This document shows, one piece after another, positions 48,438-61,104 of a DNA stretch of 64,000 nt. The stretch's first letter is position 1. Each line of letters opens with the position of its first letter. The position numbers and the translations under genes were made by a program. This stretch comes from Salticus scenicus (lineage: Eukaryota > Arthropoda > Arachnida > Araneae > Salticidae). The stretch spans positions 310,001 through 374,000 of the forward strand of contig CAWVNO010001151.1 of the NCBI GenBank assembly GCA_963930645.1, written 5' to 3'. Under the pieces are notes generated by a model that saw only the letters and a list, made by a program, of their open reading frames with translations, was not told the DNA's origin and searched no databases.

Positions 48438-50051
48438 TTCGGGAAGTTTGCACGTTGAACCATTTGGCCCGGGGGGCCTTTTTACGCAGACCTTCGGCAG
48501 CCGTTCCTACGCTCCGAAATTTTTTTTCGAGTTTCACATGCCCATCTTCAAACGACGATTCCCAAGCAACTAAAAGAGCCTAACGATCGCAATCACTTTC
48601 AGAATCTGCGAAATATATTCTAGTTTCATAATAACACCATCGGGAAGTTTGCACGTTGAACCATTTGGCCCGGGGGGCCTTTTTACGCAGACCTTCGGCA
48701 GCCGTTCCTACGCTCCGAAAATTTTTTTCGAGTTTCACATGCCCATCTTCAAACGACGATTCCAAAGCAACTAAAAGAGCCAAAAGATCGCAATCACTTT
48801 CAGAATCTGCCAAATATATTCTAGTTTCATAATAAAACAATCGGGAAGTTTGCACGTTGCACCATTTGGCCCGGGGGGCCTTTTTACGCAGAACTTCGGC
48901 AGCCGTTCCTACGCTCCGAAATTTTTTTTCGAGTTTCACATGCCCATCTTCAAACGACGATTCCCAAGCAACTAAAAGAGCCTAACGATCGCAATCACTT
49001 TCAGAATCTGCGAAATATATTCTAGTTTCATAATAACACCATCGGGAAGTTTGCACGTTGAACAATTTGGCCCGGGGGGCCTTTTTACGCAGACCTTCGG
49101 CAGCCGTTCCTACGCTCCGAAAATTTTTTTCGAGTATCACATGCCCATATTCAAACGACGATTCCAAAGCAACTAAAAGAGCCTAAAGATCGCAATCACT
49201 TTCAGAATCTGCCAAATATATTCTAGTTTCATAATAAAACAATCGGGAAGTTTGCACGTTGAACCACATGGCCCGGGGGGCCTTTTTACGCAGATTTTCG
49301 GCAGCCGTTCCTACGCTCCGAAAATTTTTTTCGAGTTTCACATGCCCATCTTCAAACGACGATTCCCAAGCAACTAAAAGAGCCTAACGATCGCAATCAC
49401 TTTCAGAATCTGCGAAATATATTCTAGTTTCATAATAACACCATCGGGAAGTTTGCACGTTGAACCATTTGGCCCGGGGGGCCTTTTTACGCAGACCTTC
49501 GGCAGCCGTTCCTACGCTCCGAAAATTTTTTTCGAGTTTCACATGCCCATCTTCAAACGACGATTCCAAAGCAACTAAAAGAGCCTAAAGATCGCAATCA
49601 CTTTCAGAATCTGCCAAATATATTCTAGTTTCATAATAAAACATTCGGGAAGTTTGCACGTTGAACCATTTGGCCCGGGGGGCCTTTTTACGCAGACCTT
49701 CGGCAGCCGTTCCTACGCTCCGAAAATTTTTTTCGAGTTTCACATGCCCATCTTCAAACGACGATTCCCAAGCAACTAAAAGAGCCTAACGATCGCAATC
49801 ACTTTCAGAATCTGCGAAATATATTCTAGTTTCATAATAACACCATCGGGAAGTTTGCACGTTGAACCATTTGGCCCGGGGGGCCTTTTTACGCAGACCT
49901 TCGGCAGCCGTTCCTACGCTCCGAAAATTTTTTTCGAGTTTCACATGCCCATCTTCAAACGACGATTCCAAAGCAACTAAAAGAGCCTAAAGATCGCAAT
50001 CACTTTCAGAATCTGCCAAATATATTCTAGTTTCATAATAAAACAATCGGT
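48438..50051 (+). repeat. Variant-rich block, copy 1 of three
   Basis: Marked by A at 48,782, C at 48,860, CAGAAC near 48,894, A3T8 near 48,920, ATC for TTC near 49,137, ATGG near 49,268, TT at 49,295, T at 49,644 and T at 50,051. The block recurs at +12,666 bp. Private changes here include AAC for CCA near 49,064 and ATAT for ATCT near 49,148. Confidence 0.85.
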
Positions 50052-53000
50052 AAGTTTGCACGTTGAACCATTTGGCCCGGGGGGCCTTTTTACGCAGACC
50101 TTCGGCAGCCGTTCCTACGCTCCGAAAATTTTTTTCGAGTTTCACATGCCCATCTTCAAACGACGATTCCCAAGCAACTAAAAGAGCCTAACGATCGCAA
50201 TCACTTTCAGAATCTGCGAAATATATTCTAGTTTCATAATAACACCATCGGGAAGTTTGCACGTTGAACCATTTGGCCCGGGGGGCCTTTTTACGCAGAC
50301 CTTCGGCAGCCGTTCCTACGCTCCGAAAATTTTTTTCGAGTTTCACATGCCCATCTTCAAACGACGATTCCAAAGCAACTAAAAGAGCCTAAAGATCGCA
50401 ATCACTTTCAGAATCTGCCAAATATATTCTAGTTTCATAATAAAACAATCGGGAAGTTTGCACGTTGAACCATTTGGCCCGGGGGGCCTTTTTACGCAGA
50501 CCTTCGGCAGCCGTTCCTACGCTCCGAAAATTTTTTTCGAGTTTCACATGCCCATCTTCAAACGACGATTCCCAAGCAACTAAAAGAGCCTAACGATCGC
50601 AATCACTTTCAGAATCTGCGAAATATATTCTAGTTTCATAATAACACCATCGGGAAGATTGCACGTTGAACCATTTGGCCCGGGGGGCCTTTTTACGCAG
50701 ACCTTCGGCAGCCGTTCCTACGCTCCGAAAATTTTTTTCGAGTTTCACATGCCCATCTTCAAACGACGATTCCAAAGCAACTAAAAGAGCCTAAAGATCG
50801 CAATCACTTTCAGAATCTGCCAAATATATTCTAGTTTCATAATAAAACAATCGGGAAGTTTGCACGTTGAACCATTTGGCCCGGGGGGCCTTTTTACGCA
50901 GACCTTCGGCAGCCGTTCCTACGCTCCGAAAATTTTTTTCGAGTTTCACATGCCCATCTTCAAACGACGATTCCCAAGCAACTAAAAGAGCCTAACGATC
51001 GCAATCACTTTCAGAATCTGCGAAATATATTCTAGTTTCATAATAACACCATCGGGAAGTTTGCACGTTGAACCATTTGGCCCGGGGGGCCTTTTTACGC
51101 AGACCTTCGGCAGCCGTTCCTACGCTCCGAAAATTTTTTTCGAGTTTCACATGCCCATCTTCACACGACGATTCCAAAGCAACTAAAAGAGCCTAAAGAT
51201 CGCAATCACTTTCAGAATCTGCCAAATATATTCTAGTTTCATAATAAAGCTATCGGGAAGTTTGCACGTTGAACCATTTGGCCCGGGGGGCCTTTTTACG
51301 CAGACCTTCGGCAGCCGTTCCTACGCTCCGAAAATTTTTTTCGAGTTTCACATGCCCATCTTCAAACGACGATTCCCAAGCAACTAAAAGAGCCTAACGA
51401 TCGCAATCACTTTCAGAATCTGCGAAATATATTCTAGTTTCATAATAACACCATCGGGAAGTTTGCACGTTGAACCATTTGGCCCGGGGGGCCTTTTTAC
51501 GCAGACCTTCGGCAGCCGTTCCTACGCTCCGAAAATTTTTTTCGAGTTTCACATGCCCATCTTCAAACGACGATTCCAAAGCAACTAAAAGAGCCTAAAG
51601 ATCGCAATCCCTTTCAGAATCTGCCAAATATATTCTAGTTTCATAATAAAACAATCGGGAAGTTTGCACGTTGAACCATTTGGCCCGGGGGGCCTTTTTA
51701 CGCAGACCTTCGGCAGCCGTTCCTACGCTCCGAAAATTTTTTTCGAGTTTCACATGCCCATCTTCAAACGACGATTCCCAAGCAACTAAAAGAGCCTAAC
51801 GATCGCAATCACTTTCAGAATCTGCGAAATATATTCTAGTTTCATAATAACACCATCGGGAAGTTTGCACGTTGAACCATTTGGCCCGGGGGGCCTTTTT
51901 ACGCAGACCTTCGGCAGCCGTTCCTACGCTCCGAAAATTTTTTTCGAGTTTCACATGCCCATCTTCAAACGACGATTCCAAAGCAACTAAAAGAGCCTAA
52001 AGATCGCAATCACTTTCAGAATCTGCCAAATATATTCTAGTTTCATAATAAAACAATCGGGAAGTTTGCACGTTGAACCATTTGGCCCGGGGGGCCTTTT
52101 TACGCAGACCTTCGGCAGCCGTTCCTACGCTCCGAAAATTTTTTTCGAGTTTCACATGCCCATCTTCAAACGACGATTCCCAAGCAACTAAAAGAGCCTA
52201 ACGATCGCAATCACTTTCAGAATCTGCGAAATATATTCTAGTTTCAAAATAACACCATCGGGAAGTTTGCACGTTGAACCATTTGGCCCGGGGGGCCTTT
52301 TTACGCAGACCTTCGGCAGCCGTTCCTACGCTCCGAAAATTTTTTTCGAGTTTCACATGCCCATCTTCAAACGACGATTCCAAAGCAACTAAAAGAGCCT
52401 AAAGATCGCAATCACTTTCAGAATCTGCCAAATATATTCTAGTTTCATAATAACACCATCGGGAAGTTTGCACGTTGAACCATTTGGCCCGGGGGGCCTT
52501 TTTACGCAGACCTTCGGCAGCCGTTCCTACGCTCCGAAAATTTTTTTCGAGTTTCACATGCCCATCTTCAAACGACGATTCCAAAGCAACTAAAAGAGCC
52601 TAAAGATCGCAATCACTTTCAGAATCTGCCAAATATATTCTAGTTTCATAATAAAACAATCGGGAAGTTTGCACGTTGAACCATTTGGCCCGGGGGGCCT
52701 TTTTACGCAGACCTTCGGCAGCCGTTCCTACGCTCCGAAAATTTTTTTCGAGTTTCACATGCCCATCTTCAAACGACGATTCCCAAGCAACTAAAAGAGC
52801 CTAACGATCGCAATCACTTTCAGAATCTGCGAAATATATTCTAGTTTCATAATAACACCATCGGGAAGTTTGCACGTTGAACCATTTGGCCCGGGGGGCC
52901 TTTTTACGCAGACCTTCGGCAGCCGTTCCTACGCTCCGAAAATTTTTTTCGAGTTTCACATGCCCATCTTCAAACGACGATTCCAAAGCAACTAAAAGAG

Positions 53001-53204
53001 CCTAAAGATCGCAATCACTTTCAGAATCTGCCAAATATATATTTTAGTTTCATAATAAAACAATCGGGAAGTTTGCACGTTGAACCATTTGGCCCGGGGG
53101 GCCTTTTTACGCAGACCTTCGGCAGCCGTTCCTACGCTCCGAAAATTTTTTTCGAGTTTCACATGCCCATCTTCAAACGACGATTCCCAAGCAACTAAAA
53201 GAGC
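50052..53204. repeat. Mostly regular dimers between the two long-range copies
   Basis: Alternating dimers with isolated substitutions (AGATTGC near 50,657, ACAC near 51,164, AAAGCTATC near 51,248, CCC near 51,610, CAAAAT near 52,247). One recombinant monomer followed by beta lies at 52,375-52,460. A 2-bp insertion in the TATA-rich stretch lies at 53,035-53,046. I see no gene. Confidence 0.75.
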
Positions 53205-54410
53205 CTAACGATCGCAATCACTTTCAGAATCTGCGAAATATATTCTAGTTTCATAATAACACCATCGGGAAGTTTGCACGTTGAACCATTTGGCCCGGGG
53301 GGCCTTTTTACGCAGACCTTCGGCAGCCGTTCTTACGCTCCGAAAATTTTTTTCGAGTTTCACATGCCCATCTTCAAACGACGATTCCAAAGCAACTAAA
53401 AGAGCCTAAAGATCGCAATCACTTTCAGAATCTGCCAAATATATTCTAGTTTCATAATAAAACAATCGGGAAGTTTGCACGTTGAACCATTTGGCCCGGG
53501 GGGCCTTTTTACGCAGACCTTCGGCAGCCGTTCCTACGCTCCGAAAATTTTTTTCGAGTTTCACATGCCCATCTTCAAACGACGATTCCCAAGCAACTAA
53601 AAGAGCCTAACGATCGCAATCACTTTCAGAATCTGCGAAATATATTCTAGTTTCATAATAACACCATCGGGAAGTTTGCACGTTGAACCATTTAGCCCGG
53701 GGGGCCTTTTTACGCAGACCTTCGGCAGCCGTTCCTACGCTCCGAAAATTTTTTTCGAGTTTCACATGCCCATCTTCAAACGACGATTCCAAAGCAACTA
53801 AAAGAGCCTAAAGATCGCAATCACTTTCAGAATCTGCCAAATATATTCTAGTTTCATAATAAAACAATCGGGAAGTTTGCACGTTGAACCATTTGGCCCG
53901 GGGGGCCTTTTTACGCAGACCTTCGGCAGCCGTTCCTACGCTCCGAAAATTTTTTTCGAGTTTCACATGCCCATCTTCAAACGACGATTCCCAAGCAACT
54001 AAAAGAGCCTAACGATCGCAATCACTTTCAGAATCTGCGAAATATATTCTAGTTTCATAATAACACCATCGGGAAGTTTGCACGTTGAACCATTTGGCCC
54101 GGGGGGCCTTTTTACGCAGACCTTCGGCAGCCGTTCCTACGCTCCGAAAATTTTTTTCGAGTTTCACATGCCCATCTTCAAACGACGATTCCAAAGCAAC
54201 TAAAAGAGCCTAAAGATCGCAATCACTTTCAGAATCTGCCAAATATATTCTAGTTTCATAATAAAACAATCGGGAAGTTTGCACGTTGAACCATTTGGCC
54301 CGGGGGGCCTTTTTACGCAGACCTTCGGCAGCCGTTCCTACGCTCCGAAAATTTTTTTCGAGTTTCACATGCCCATCTTCAAACGACGATTCCCAAGCAA
54401 CTAAAAGAGC
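53205..54410 (+). repeat. 6-monomer (1,206-bp) tandem duplication at the left flank of the right copy
   Basis: T at 53,333 and A at 53,694 recur at 54,539 and 54,900, exactly 1,206 bp on. The left long-range copy has only one such set (39,462 and 39,823). The duplication therefore arose after, or along with, the long-range event. Confidence 0.85.
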
Positions 54411-57400
54411 CTAACGATCGCAATCACTTTCAGAATCTGCGAAATATATTCTAGTTTCATAATAACACCATCGGGAAGTTTGCACGTTGAACCATTTGGC
54501 CCGGGGGGCCTTTTTACGCAGACCTTCGGCAGCCGTTCTTACGCTCCGAAAATTTTTTTCGAGTTTCACATGCCCATCTTCAAACGACGATTCCAAAGCA
54601 ACTAAAAGAGCCTAAAGATCGCAATCACTTTCAGAATCTGCCAAATATATTCTAGTTTCATAATAAAACAATCGGGAAGTTTGCACGTTGAACCATTTGG
54701 CCCGGGGGGCCTTTTTACGCAGACCTTCGGCAGCCGTTCCTACGCTCCGAAAATTTTTTTCGAGTTTCACATGCCCATCTTCAAACGACGATTCCCAAGC
54801 AACTAAAAGAGCCTAACGATCGCAATCACTTTCAGAATCTGCGAAATATATTCTAGTTTCATAATAACACCATCGGGAAGTTTGCACGTTGAACCATTTA
54901 GCCCGGGGGGCCTTTTTACGCAGACCTTCGGCAGCCGTTCCTACGCTCCGAAAATTTTTTTCGAGTTTCACATGCCCATCTTCAAACGACGATTCCAAAG
55001 CAACTAAAAGAGCCTAAAGATCGCAATCACTTTCAGAATCTGCCAAATATATTCTAGTTTCATAATAAAACAATCGGGAAGTTTGCACGTTGAACCATTT
55101 GGCCCGGGGGGCCTTTTTACGCAGACCTTCGGCAGCCGTTCCTACGCTCCGAAAATTTTTTTCGAGTTTCACATGCCCATCTTCAAACGACGATTCCCAA
55201 GCAACTAAAAGAGCCTAACGATCGCAATCACTTTCAGAATCTGCGAAATATATTCTAGTTTCATAATAACACCATCGGGAAGTTTGCACGTTGAACCATT
55301 TGGCCCGGGGGGCCTTTTTACGCAGACCTTCGGCAGCCGTTCCTACGCTCCGAAAATTTTTTTCGAGTTTCACATGCCCATCTTCAAACGACGATTCCAA
55401 AGCAACTAAAAGAGCCTAAAGATCGCAATCACTTTCAGAATCTGCCAAATATATTCTAGTTTCATAATAAAACAATCGGGAAGTTTGAACGTTGAACCAT
55501 TTGGCCCGGGGGGCCTTTTTACGCAGACCTTCGGCAGCCGTTCCTACGCTCCGAAAATTTTTTTCGAGTTTCACATGCCCATCTTCAAACGACGATTCCC
55601 AAGCAACTAAAAGAGCCTAACGATCGCAATCACTTTCAGAATCTGCGAAATATATTCTAGTTTCATAATAACACCATCGGGAAGATTGCACGTTGAACCA
55701 TTTGGCCCGGGGGGCCTTTTTACGCAGACCTTCGGCAGCCGTTCCTACGCTCCGAAAATTTTTTTCGAGTTTCACATGCCCATCTTAAAAACGACGATTC
55801 CAAAGCAACTAAAAGAGCCTAAAGATCGCAATCACTTTCAGAATCTGCCAAATATATTCTAGTTTCATAATAAAACAATCGGGAAGTTTGCACGTTGAAC
55901 CATTTGGCCCGGGGGGCCTTTTTACGCAGACCTTCGGCAGCCGTTCCTACGCTCCGAAAATTTTTTTCGAGTTTCACATGCCCATCTTCAAACGACGATT
56001 CCCAAGCAACTAAAAGAACCTAACGATCGCAATCACTTTCAGAATCTGCGAAATATATTCTAGTTTCATAATAACACCATCGGGAAGTTTGCACGTTGAA
56101 CCATTTGGCCCGGGGGGCCTTTTTACGCAGACCTTCGGCAGCCGTTCCTACTTTCCGAAAATTTTTTTCGAGTTTCACATGCCCATCTTCAAACGACGAT
56201 TCCAAAGCAACTAAAAGAGCCTAAAGATCGCAATCACTTTCAGAATCTGCCAAATATATTCTAGTTTCATAATAAAACAATCGGGAAGTTTGCACGTTGA
56301 ACCATTTGGCCCGGGGGGCCTTTTTACGCAGACCTTCGGCAGCCGTTCCTACGCTCCGAAAATTTTTTTCGAGTTTCACATGCCCATCTTCAAACGACGA
56401 TTCCCAAGCAACTAAAAGAGCCTAACGATCGCAATCACTTTCAGAATCTGCGAAATATATTCTAGTTTCATAATAACACCATCGGGAAGTTTGCACGTTG
56501 AACCATTTGGCCCGGGGGGCCTTTTTACGCAGACCTTCGGCAGCCGTTCCTACGCTCCGAAAATTTTTTTCGAGTTTCACATGCCCATCTTCAAACGACG
56601 ATTCCAAAGCAACTAAAAGAGCCTAAAGATCGCAATCACTTTCAGAATCTGCCAAATATATTCTAGTTTCATAATAAAACAATCGGGAAGTTTGCACGTT
56701 GAACCATTTGGCCCGGGGGGCCTTTTTACGCAGACCTTCGGCAGCCGTTCCTACGCTCCGAAAATTTTTTTCGAGTTTCACATGCCCATCTTCAAACGAC
56801 GATTCCCAAGCAACTAAAAGAGCCTAACGATCGCAATCACTTTCAGAATCTGCGAAATATATTCTAGTTTCATAATAACACCATCGGGAAGTTTGCACGT
56901 TGAACCATTTGGCCCGGGGGGCCTTTTTACGCAGACCTTCGGCAGCCGTTCCTACGCTCCGAAAATTTTTTTCGAGTTTCACATGCCCATCTTCAAACGA
57001 CGATTCCAAAGCAACTAAAAGAGCCTAAAGATCGCAATCACTTTCAGAATCTGCCAAATATATTCTAGTTTCATAATAAAACAATCGGGAAGTTTGCACG
57101 TTGAACCATTTGGCCCGGGGGGCCTTTTTACGCAGACCTTCGGCAGCCGTTCCTACGCTCCGAAAATTTTTTTCGAGTTTCACATGCCCATCTTCAAACG
57201 ACGATTCCCAAGCAACTAAAAGAGCCTAACGATCGCAATCACTTTCAGAATCTGCGAAATATATTCTAGTTTCATAATAACACCATCGGGAAGTTTGCAC
57301 GTTGAACCATTTGGCCCGGGGGGCCTTTTTACGCAGACCTTCGGCAGCCGTTCCTACGCTCCGAAAATTTTTTTCGAGTTTCACATGCCCATCTTCAAAC

Positions 57401-58012
57401 GACGATTCCAAAGCAACTAAAAGAGCCTAAAGATCGTAATCACTTTCAGAATCTGCCAAATATATTCTAGTTTCATAATAAAACAATCGGGAAGTTTGCA
57501 CGTTGAACCATTTGGCCCGGGGGGCCTTTTTACGCAGACCTTCGGCAGCCGTTCCTACGCTCCGAAAATTTTTTTCGAGTTTCACATGCCCATCTTCAAA
57601 CGACGATTCCCAAGCAACTAAAAGAGCCTAACGATCGCAATCACTTTCAGAATCTGCGAAATATATTCTAGTTTCATAATAACACCATCGGGAAGTTTGC
57701 ACGTTGAACCATTTGGCCCGGGGGGCCTTTTTACGCAGACCTTCGGCAGCCGTTCCTACGCTCCGAAAATTTTTTTCGAGTTTCACATGCCCATCTTCAA
57801 ACGACGATTCCAAAGCAACTAAAAGAGCCTAAAGATCGCAATCACTTTCAGAATCTGCCAAATATATTCTAGTTTCATAATAAAACAATCGGGAAGTTTG
57901 CACGTTGAACCATTTGGCCCGGGGGGCCTTTTTACGCAGACCTTCGGCAGCCGTTCCTACGCTCCGAAAATTTTTTTCGAGTTTCACATGCCCATCTTCA
58001 AACGACGATTCC

Positions 58013-60441
58013 GAAGCAACTAAAAGAGCCTAACGATCGCAATCACTTTCAGAATCTGCGAAATATATTCTAGTTTCATAATAACACCATCGGGAAGTTT
58101 GCACGTTGAACCATTTGGCCCGGGGGGCCTTTTTACGCAGACCTTCGGCAGCCGTTCCTACGCTCCGAAAATTTTTTTCGAGTTTCACATGCCCATCTTC
58201 AAACGACGATTCCAAAGCAACTAAAAGAGCCTAAAGATCGCAATCACTTTCAGAATCTGCCAAATATATTCTAGTTTCATAATAAAACAATCGGGTAGTT
58301 TGCACGTTGAACCATTTGGCCCGGGGGGCCTTTTTACGCAGACCTTCGGCAGCCGTTCCTACGCTCCGAAAATTTTTTTCGAGTTTCACATGCCCATCTT
58401 CAAACGACGATTCCCAAGCAACTAAAAGAGCCTAACGATCGCAATCACTTTCAGAATCTGCGAAATATATTCTAGTTTCATAATAACACCATCGGGAAGT
58501 TTGCACGTTGAACCATTTGGCCCGGGGGGAATTTTTACGCAGACCTTCGGCAGCCGTTCCTACGCTCCGAAATTTTTTTTCGAGTTTCACATGCCCATCT
58601 TCAAACGACGATTCCAAAGCAACTAAAAGAGCCTAAAGATCGCAATCACTTTCAGAATCTGCCAAATATATTCTAGTTTCATAATAAAACAATCGGGAAG
58701 TTTGCACGTTGAACCATTTGGCCCGGGGGGCCTTTTTACGCAGACCTTCGGCAGCCGTTCCTACGCTCCGAAAATTTTTTTCGAGTTTCACATGCCCATC
58801 TTCAAACGACGATTCCCAAGCAACTAAAAGAGCCTAACGATCGCAATCACTTTCAGAATCTGCGAAATATATTCTAGTTTCATAATAAAACAATCGGGAA
58901 GTTTGCACGTTGAACCATTTGGCCCGGGGGGCCTTTTTACGCAGACCTTCGGCAGCCGTTCCTACGCTCCGAAAATTTTTTTCGAGTTTCACATGCCCAT
59001 CTTCAAACGACGATTCCCAAGCAACTAAAAGAGCCTAACGATCGCAATCACTTTCAGAATCTGCGAAATATATTCTAGTTTCATAATAACACCATCGGGA
59101 AATTTGCACGTTGAACCATTTGGCCCGGGGGGCCTTTTTACGCAGACCTTCGGCAGCCGTTCCTACGCTCCGAAAATTTTTTTCGAGTTTCACATGCCCA
59201 TCTTCAAACGACGATTCCAAAGCAACTAAAAGAGCCTAAAGATCGCAATTACTTTCAGAATCTGCCAAATATATTCTAGTTTCATAATAAAACAATCGGG
59301 AAGTTTGCACGTTGAACCATTTGGCCCGGGGGGCCTTTTTACGCAGACCTTCGGCAGCCGTTCCTACGCTCCGAAAATTTTTTTCGAGTTTCACATGCCC
59401 ATCTTCAAACGACGATTCCCAAGCAACTAAAAGAGCCTAACGATCGCAATCACTTTCAGAATCTGCGAAATATATTCTAGTTTCATAATAACACCATCGG
59501 GAAGTTTGCACGTTGAACCATTTGGCCCGGGGGGCCTTTTTACGCAGACCTTCGGCAGCCGTTCCTACGCTCCGAAAATTTTTTTCGAGTTTCACATGCC
59601 CATCTTCAAACGACGATTCCAAAGCAACTAAAAGAGCCTAAAGATCGCAATCACTTTCAGAATCTGCCAAATATATTCTAGTTTCATAATAAAACAATCG
59701 GGTAGTTTGCACGTTGAACCATTTGGCCCGGGGGGCCTTTTTACGCAGACCTTCGGCAGCCGTTCCTACGCTCCGAAAATTTTTTTCGAGTTTCACATGC
59801 CCATCTTCAAACGACGATTCCCAAGCAACTAAAAGAGCCTAACGATCGCAATCACTTTCAGAATCTGCGAAATATATTCTAGTTTCATAATAACACCATC
59901 GGGAAGTTTGCACGTTGAACCATTTGGCCCGGGGGGAATTTTTACGCAGACCTTCGGCAGCCGTTCCTACGCTCCGAAATTTTTTTTCGAGTTTCACATG
60001 CCCATCTTCAAACGACGATTCCAAAGCAACTAAAAGAGCCTAAAGATCGCAATCACTTTCAGAATCTGCCAAATATATTCTAGTTTCATAATAAAACAAT
60101 CGGGAAGTTTGCACGTTGAACCATTTGGCCCGGGGGGCCTTTTTACGCAGACCTTCGGCAGCCGTTCCTACGCTCCGAAAATTTTTTTCGAGTTTCACAT
60201 GCCCATCTTCAAACGACGATTCCCAAGCAACTAAAAGAGCCTAACGATCGCAATCACTTTCAGAATCTGCGAAATATATTCTAGTTTCATAATAAAACAA
60301 TCGGGAAGTTTGCACGTTGAACCATTTGGCCCGGGGGGCCTTTTTACGCAGACCTTCGGCAGCCGTTCCTACGCTCCGAAAATTTTTTTCGAGTTTCACA
60401 TGCCCATCTTCAAACGACGATTCCCAAGCAACTAAAAGAGC
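58013..60441 (+). repeat. 7-monomer (1,407-bp) tandem duplication carrying the GGGAATTTTT haplotype
   Basis: Units starting at 58,432 and 59,839 carry the hairpin AA variant with A3T8, each preceded by GGGTAG (about 58,296 and 59,703). The recombinant monomers at 58,812-58,895 and 60,219-60,302, the AAATTTG variant in units from 59,035 and 60,442, and T at 59,250 (60,657) all recur at +1,407 bp. Seven is odd, which explains the 603-bp spacing after each copy. Confidence 0.88.
58812..58895 (+). repeat. Recombinant alpha/beta diagnostic block
   Basis: The first three sites are alpha and the last two beta, consistent with one crossover between 26-bp-spaced markers. The identical block at 60,219-60,302 is the 1,407-bp duplicate. 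Further mosaics are at 1,531-1,613, 1,731-1,813, 5,347-5,430, 5,551-5,630, 19,817-19,910, 42,127-42,210 and 52,375-52,460. Confidence 0.75.
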
Positions 60442-61104
60442 CTAACGATCGCAATCACTTTCAGAATCTGCGAAATATATTCTAGTTTCATAATAACACC
60501 ATCGGGAAATTTGCACGTTGAACCATTTGGCCCGGGGGGCCTTTTTACGCAGACCTTCGGCAGCCGTTCCTACGCTCCGAAAATTTTTTTCGAGTTTCAC
60601 ATGCCCATCTTCAAACGACGATTCCAAAGCAACTAAAAGAGCCTAAAGATCGCAATTACTTTCAGAATCTGCCAAATATATTCTAGTTTCATAATAAAAC
60701 AATCGGGAAGTTTGCACGTTGAACCATTTGGCCCGGGGGGCCTTTTTACGCAGACCTTCGGCAGCCGTTCCTACGCTCCGAAAATTTTTTTCGAGTTTCA
60801 CATGCCCATCTTCAAACGACGATTCCCAAGCAACTAAAAGAGCCTAACGATCGCAATCACTTTCAGAATCTGCGAAATATATTCTAGTTTCATAATAACA
60901 CCATCGGGAAGTTTGCACGTTGAACCATTTGGCCCGGGGGGCCTTTTTACGCAGACCTTCGGCAGCCGTTCCTACGCTCCGAAAATTTTTTTCGAGTTTC
61001 ACATGCCCATCTTCAAACGACGATTCCAAAGCAACTAAAAGAGCCTAAAGATCGCAATCACTTTCAGAATCTGCCAAATATATTCTAGTTTCATAATAAA
61101 ACAA

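Larger units (their letters stand above)
39334..50051 (+). repeat. Long-range colinear segmental duplication, left copy (about 10.7 kb)
   Basis: Rare variants occur in the same order here and at 54,411-62,717. Anchors are T at 39,462 (54,539), A at 39,823 (54,900), a one-base insertion at 40,710-40,714 (55,787-55,791), TT at 41,075 (56,152), T at 42,762 (57,437), G at 43,338 (58,013), C at 48,860 (61,526), TT at 49,295 (61,961), T at 49,644 (62,310) and T at 50,051 (62,717). Offsets step from 15,077 to 14,675 to 12,666 bp, so copy 2 is 12 monomers shorter overall. All offsets are whole monomers plus the small indels located between. Confidence 0.88.
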
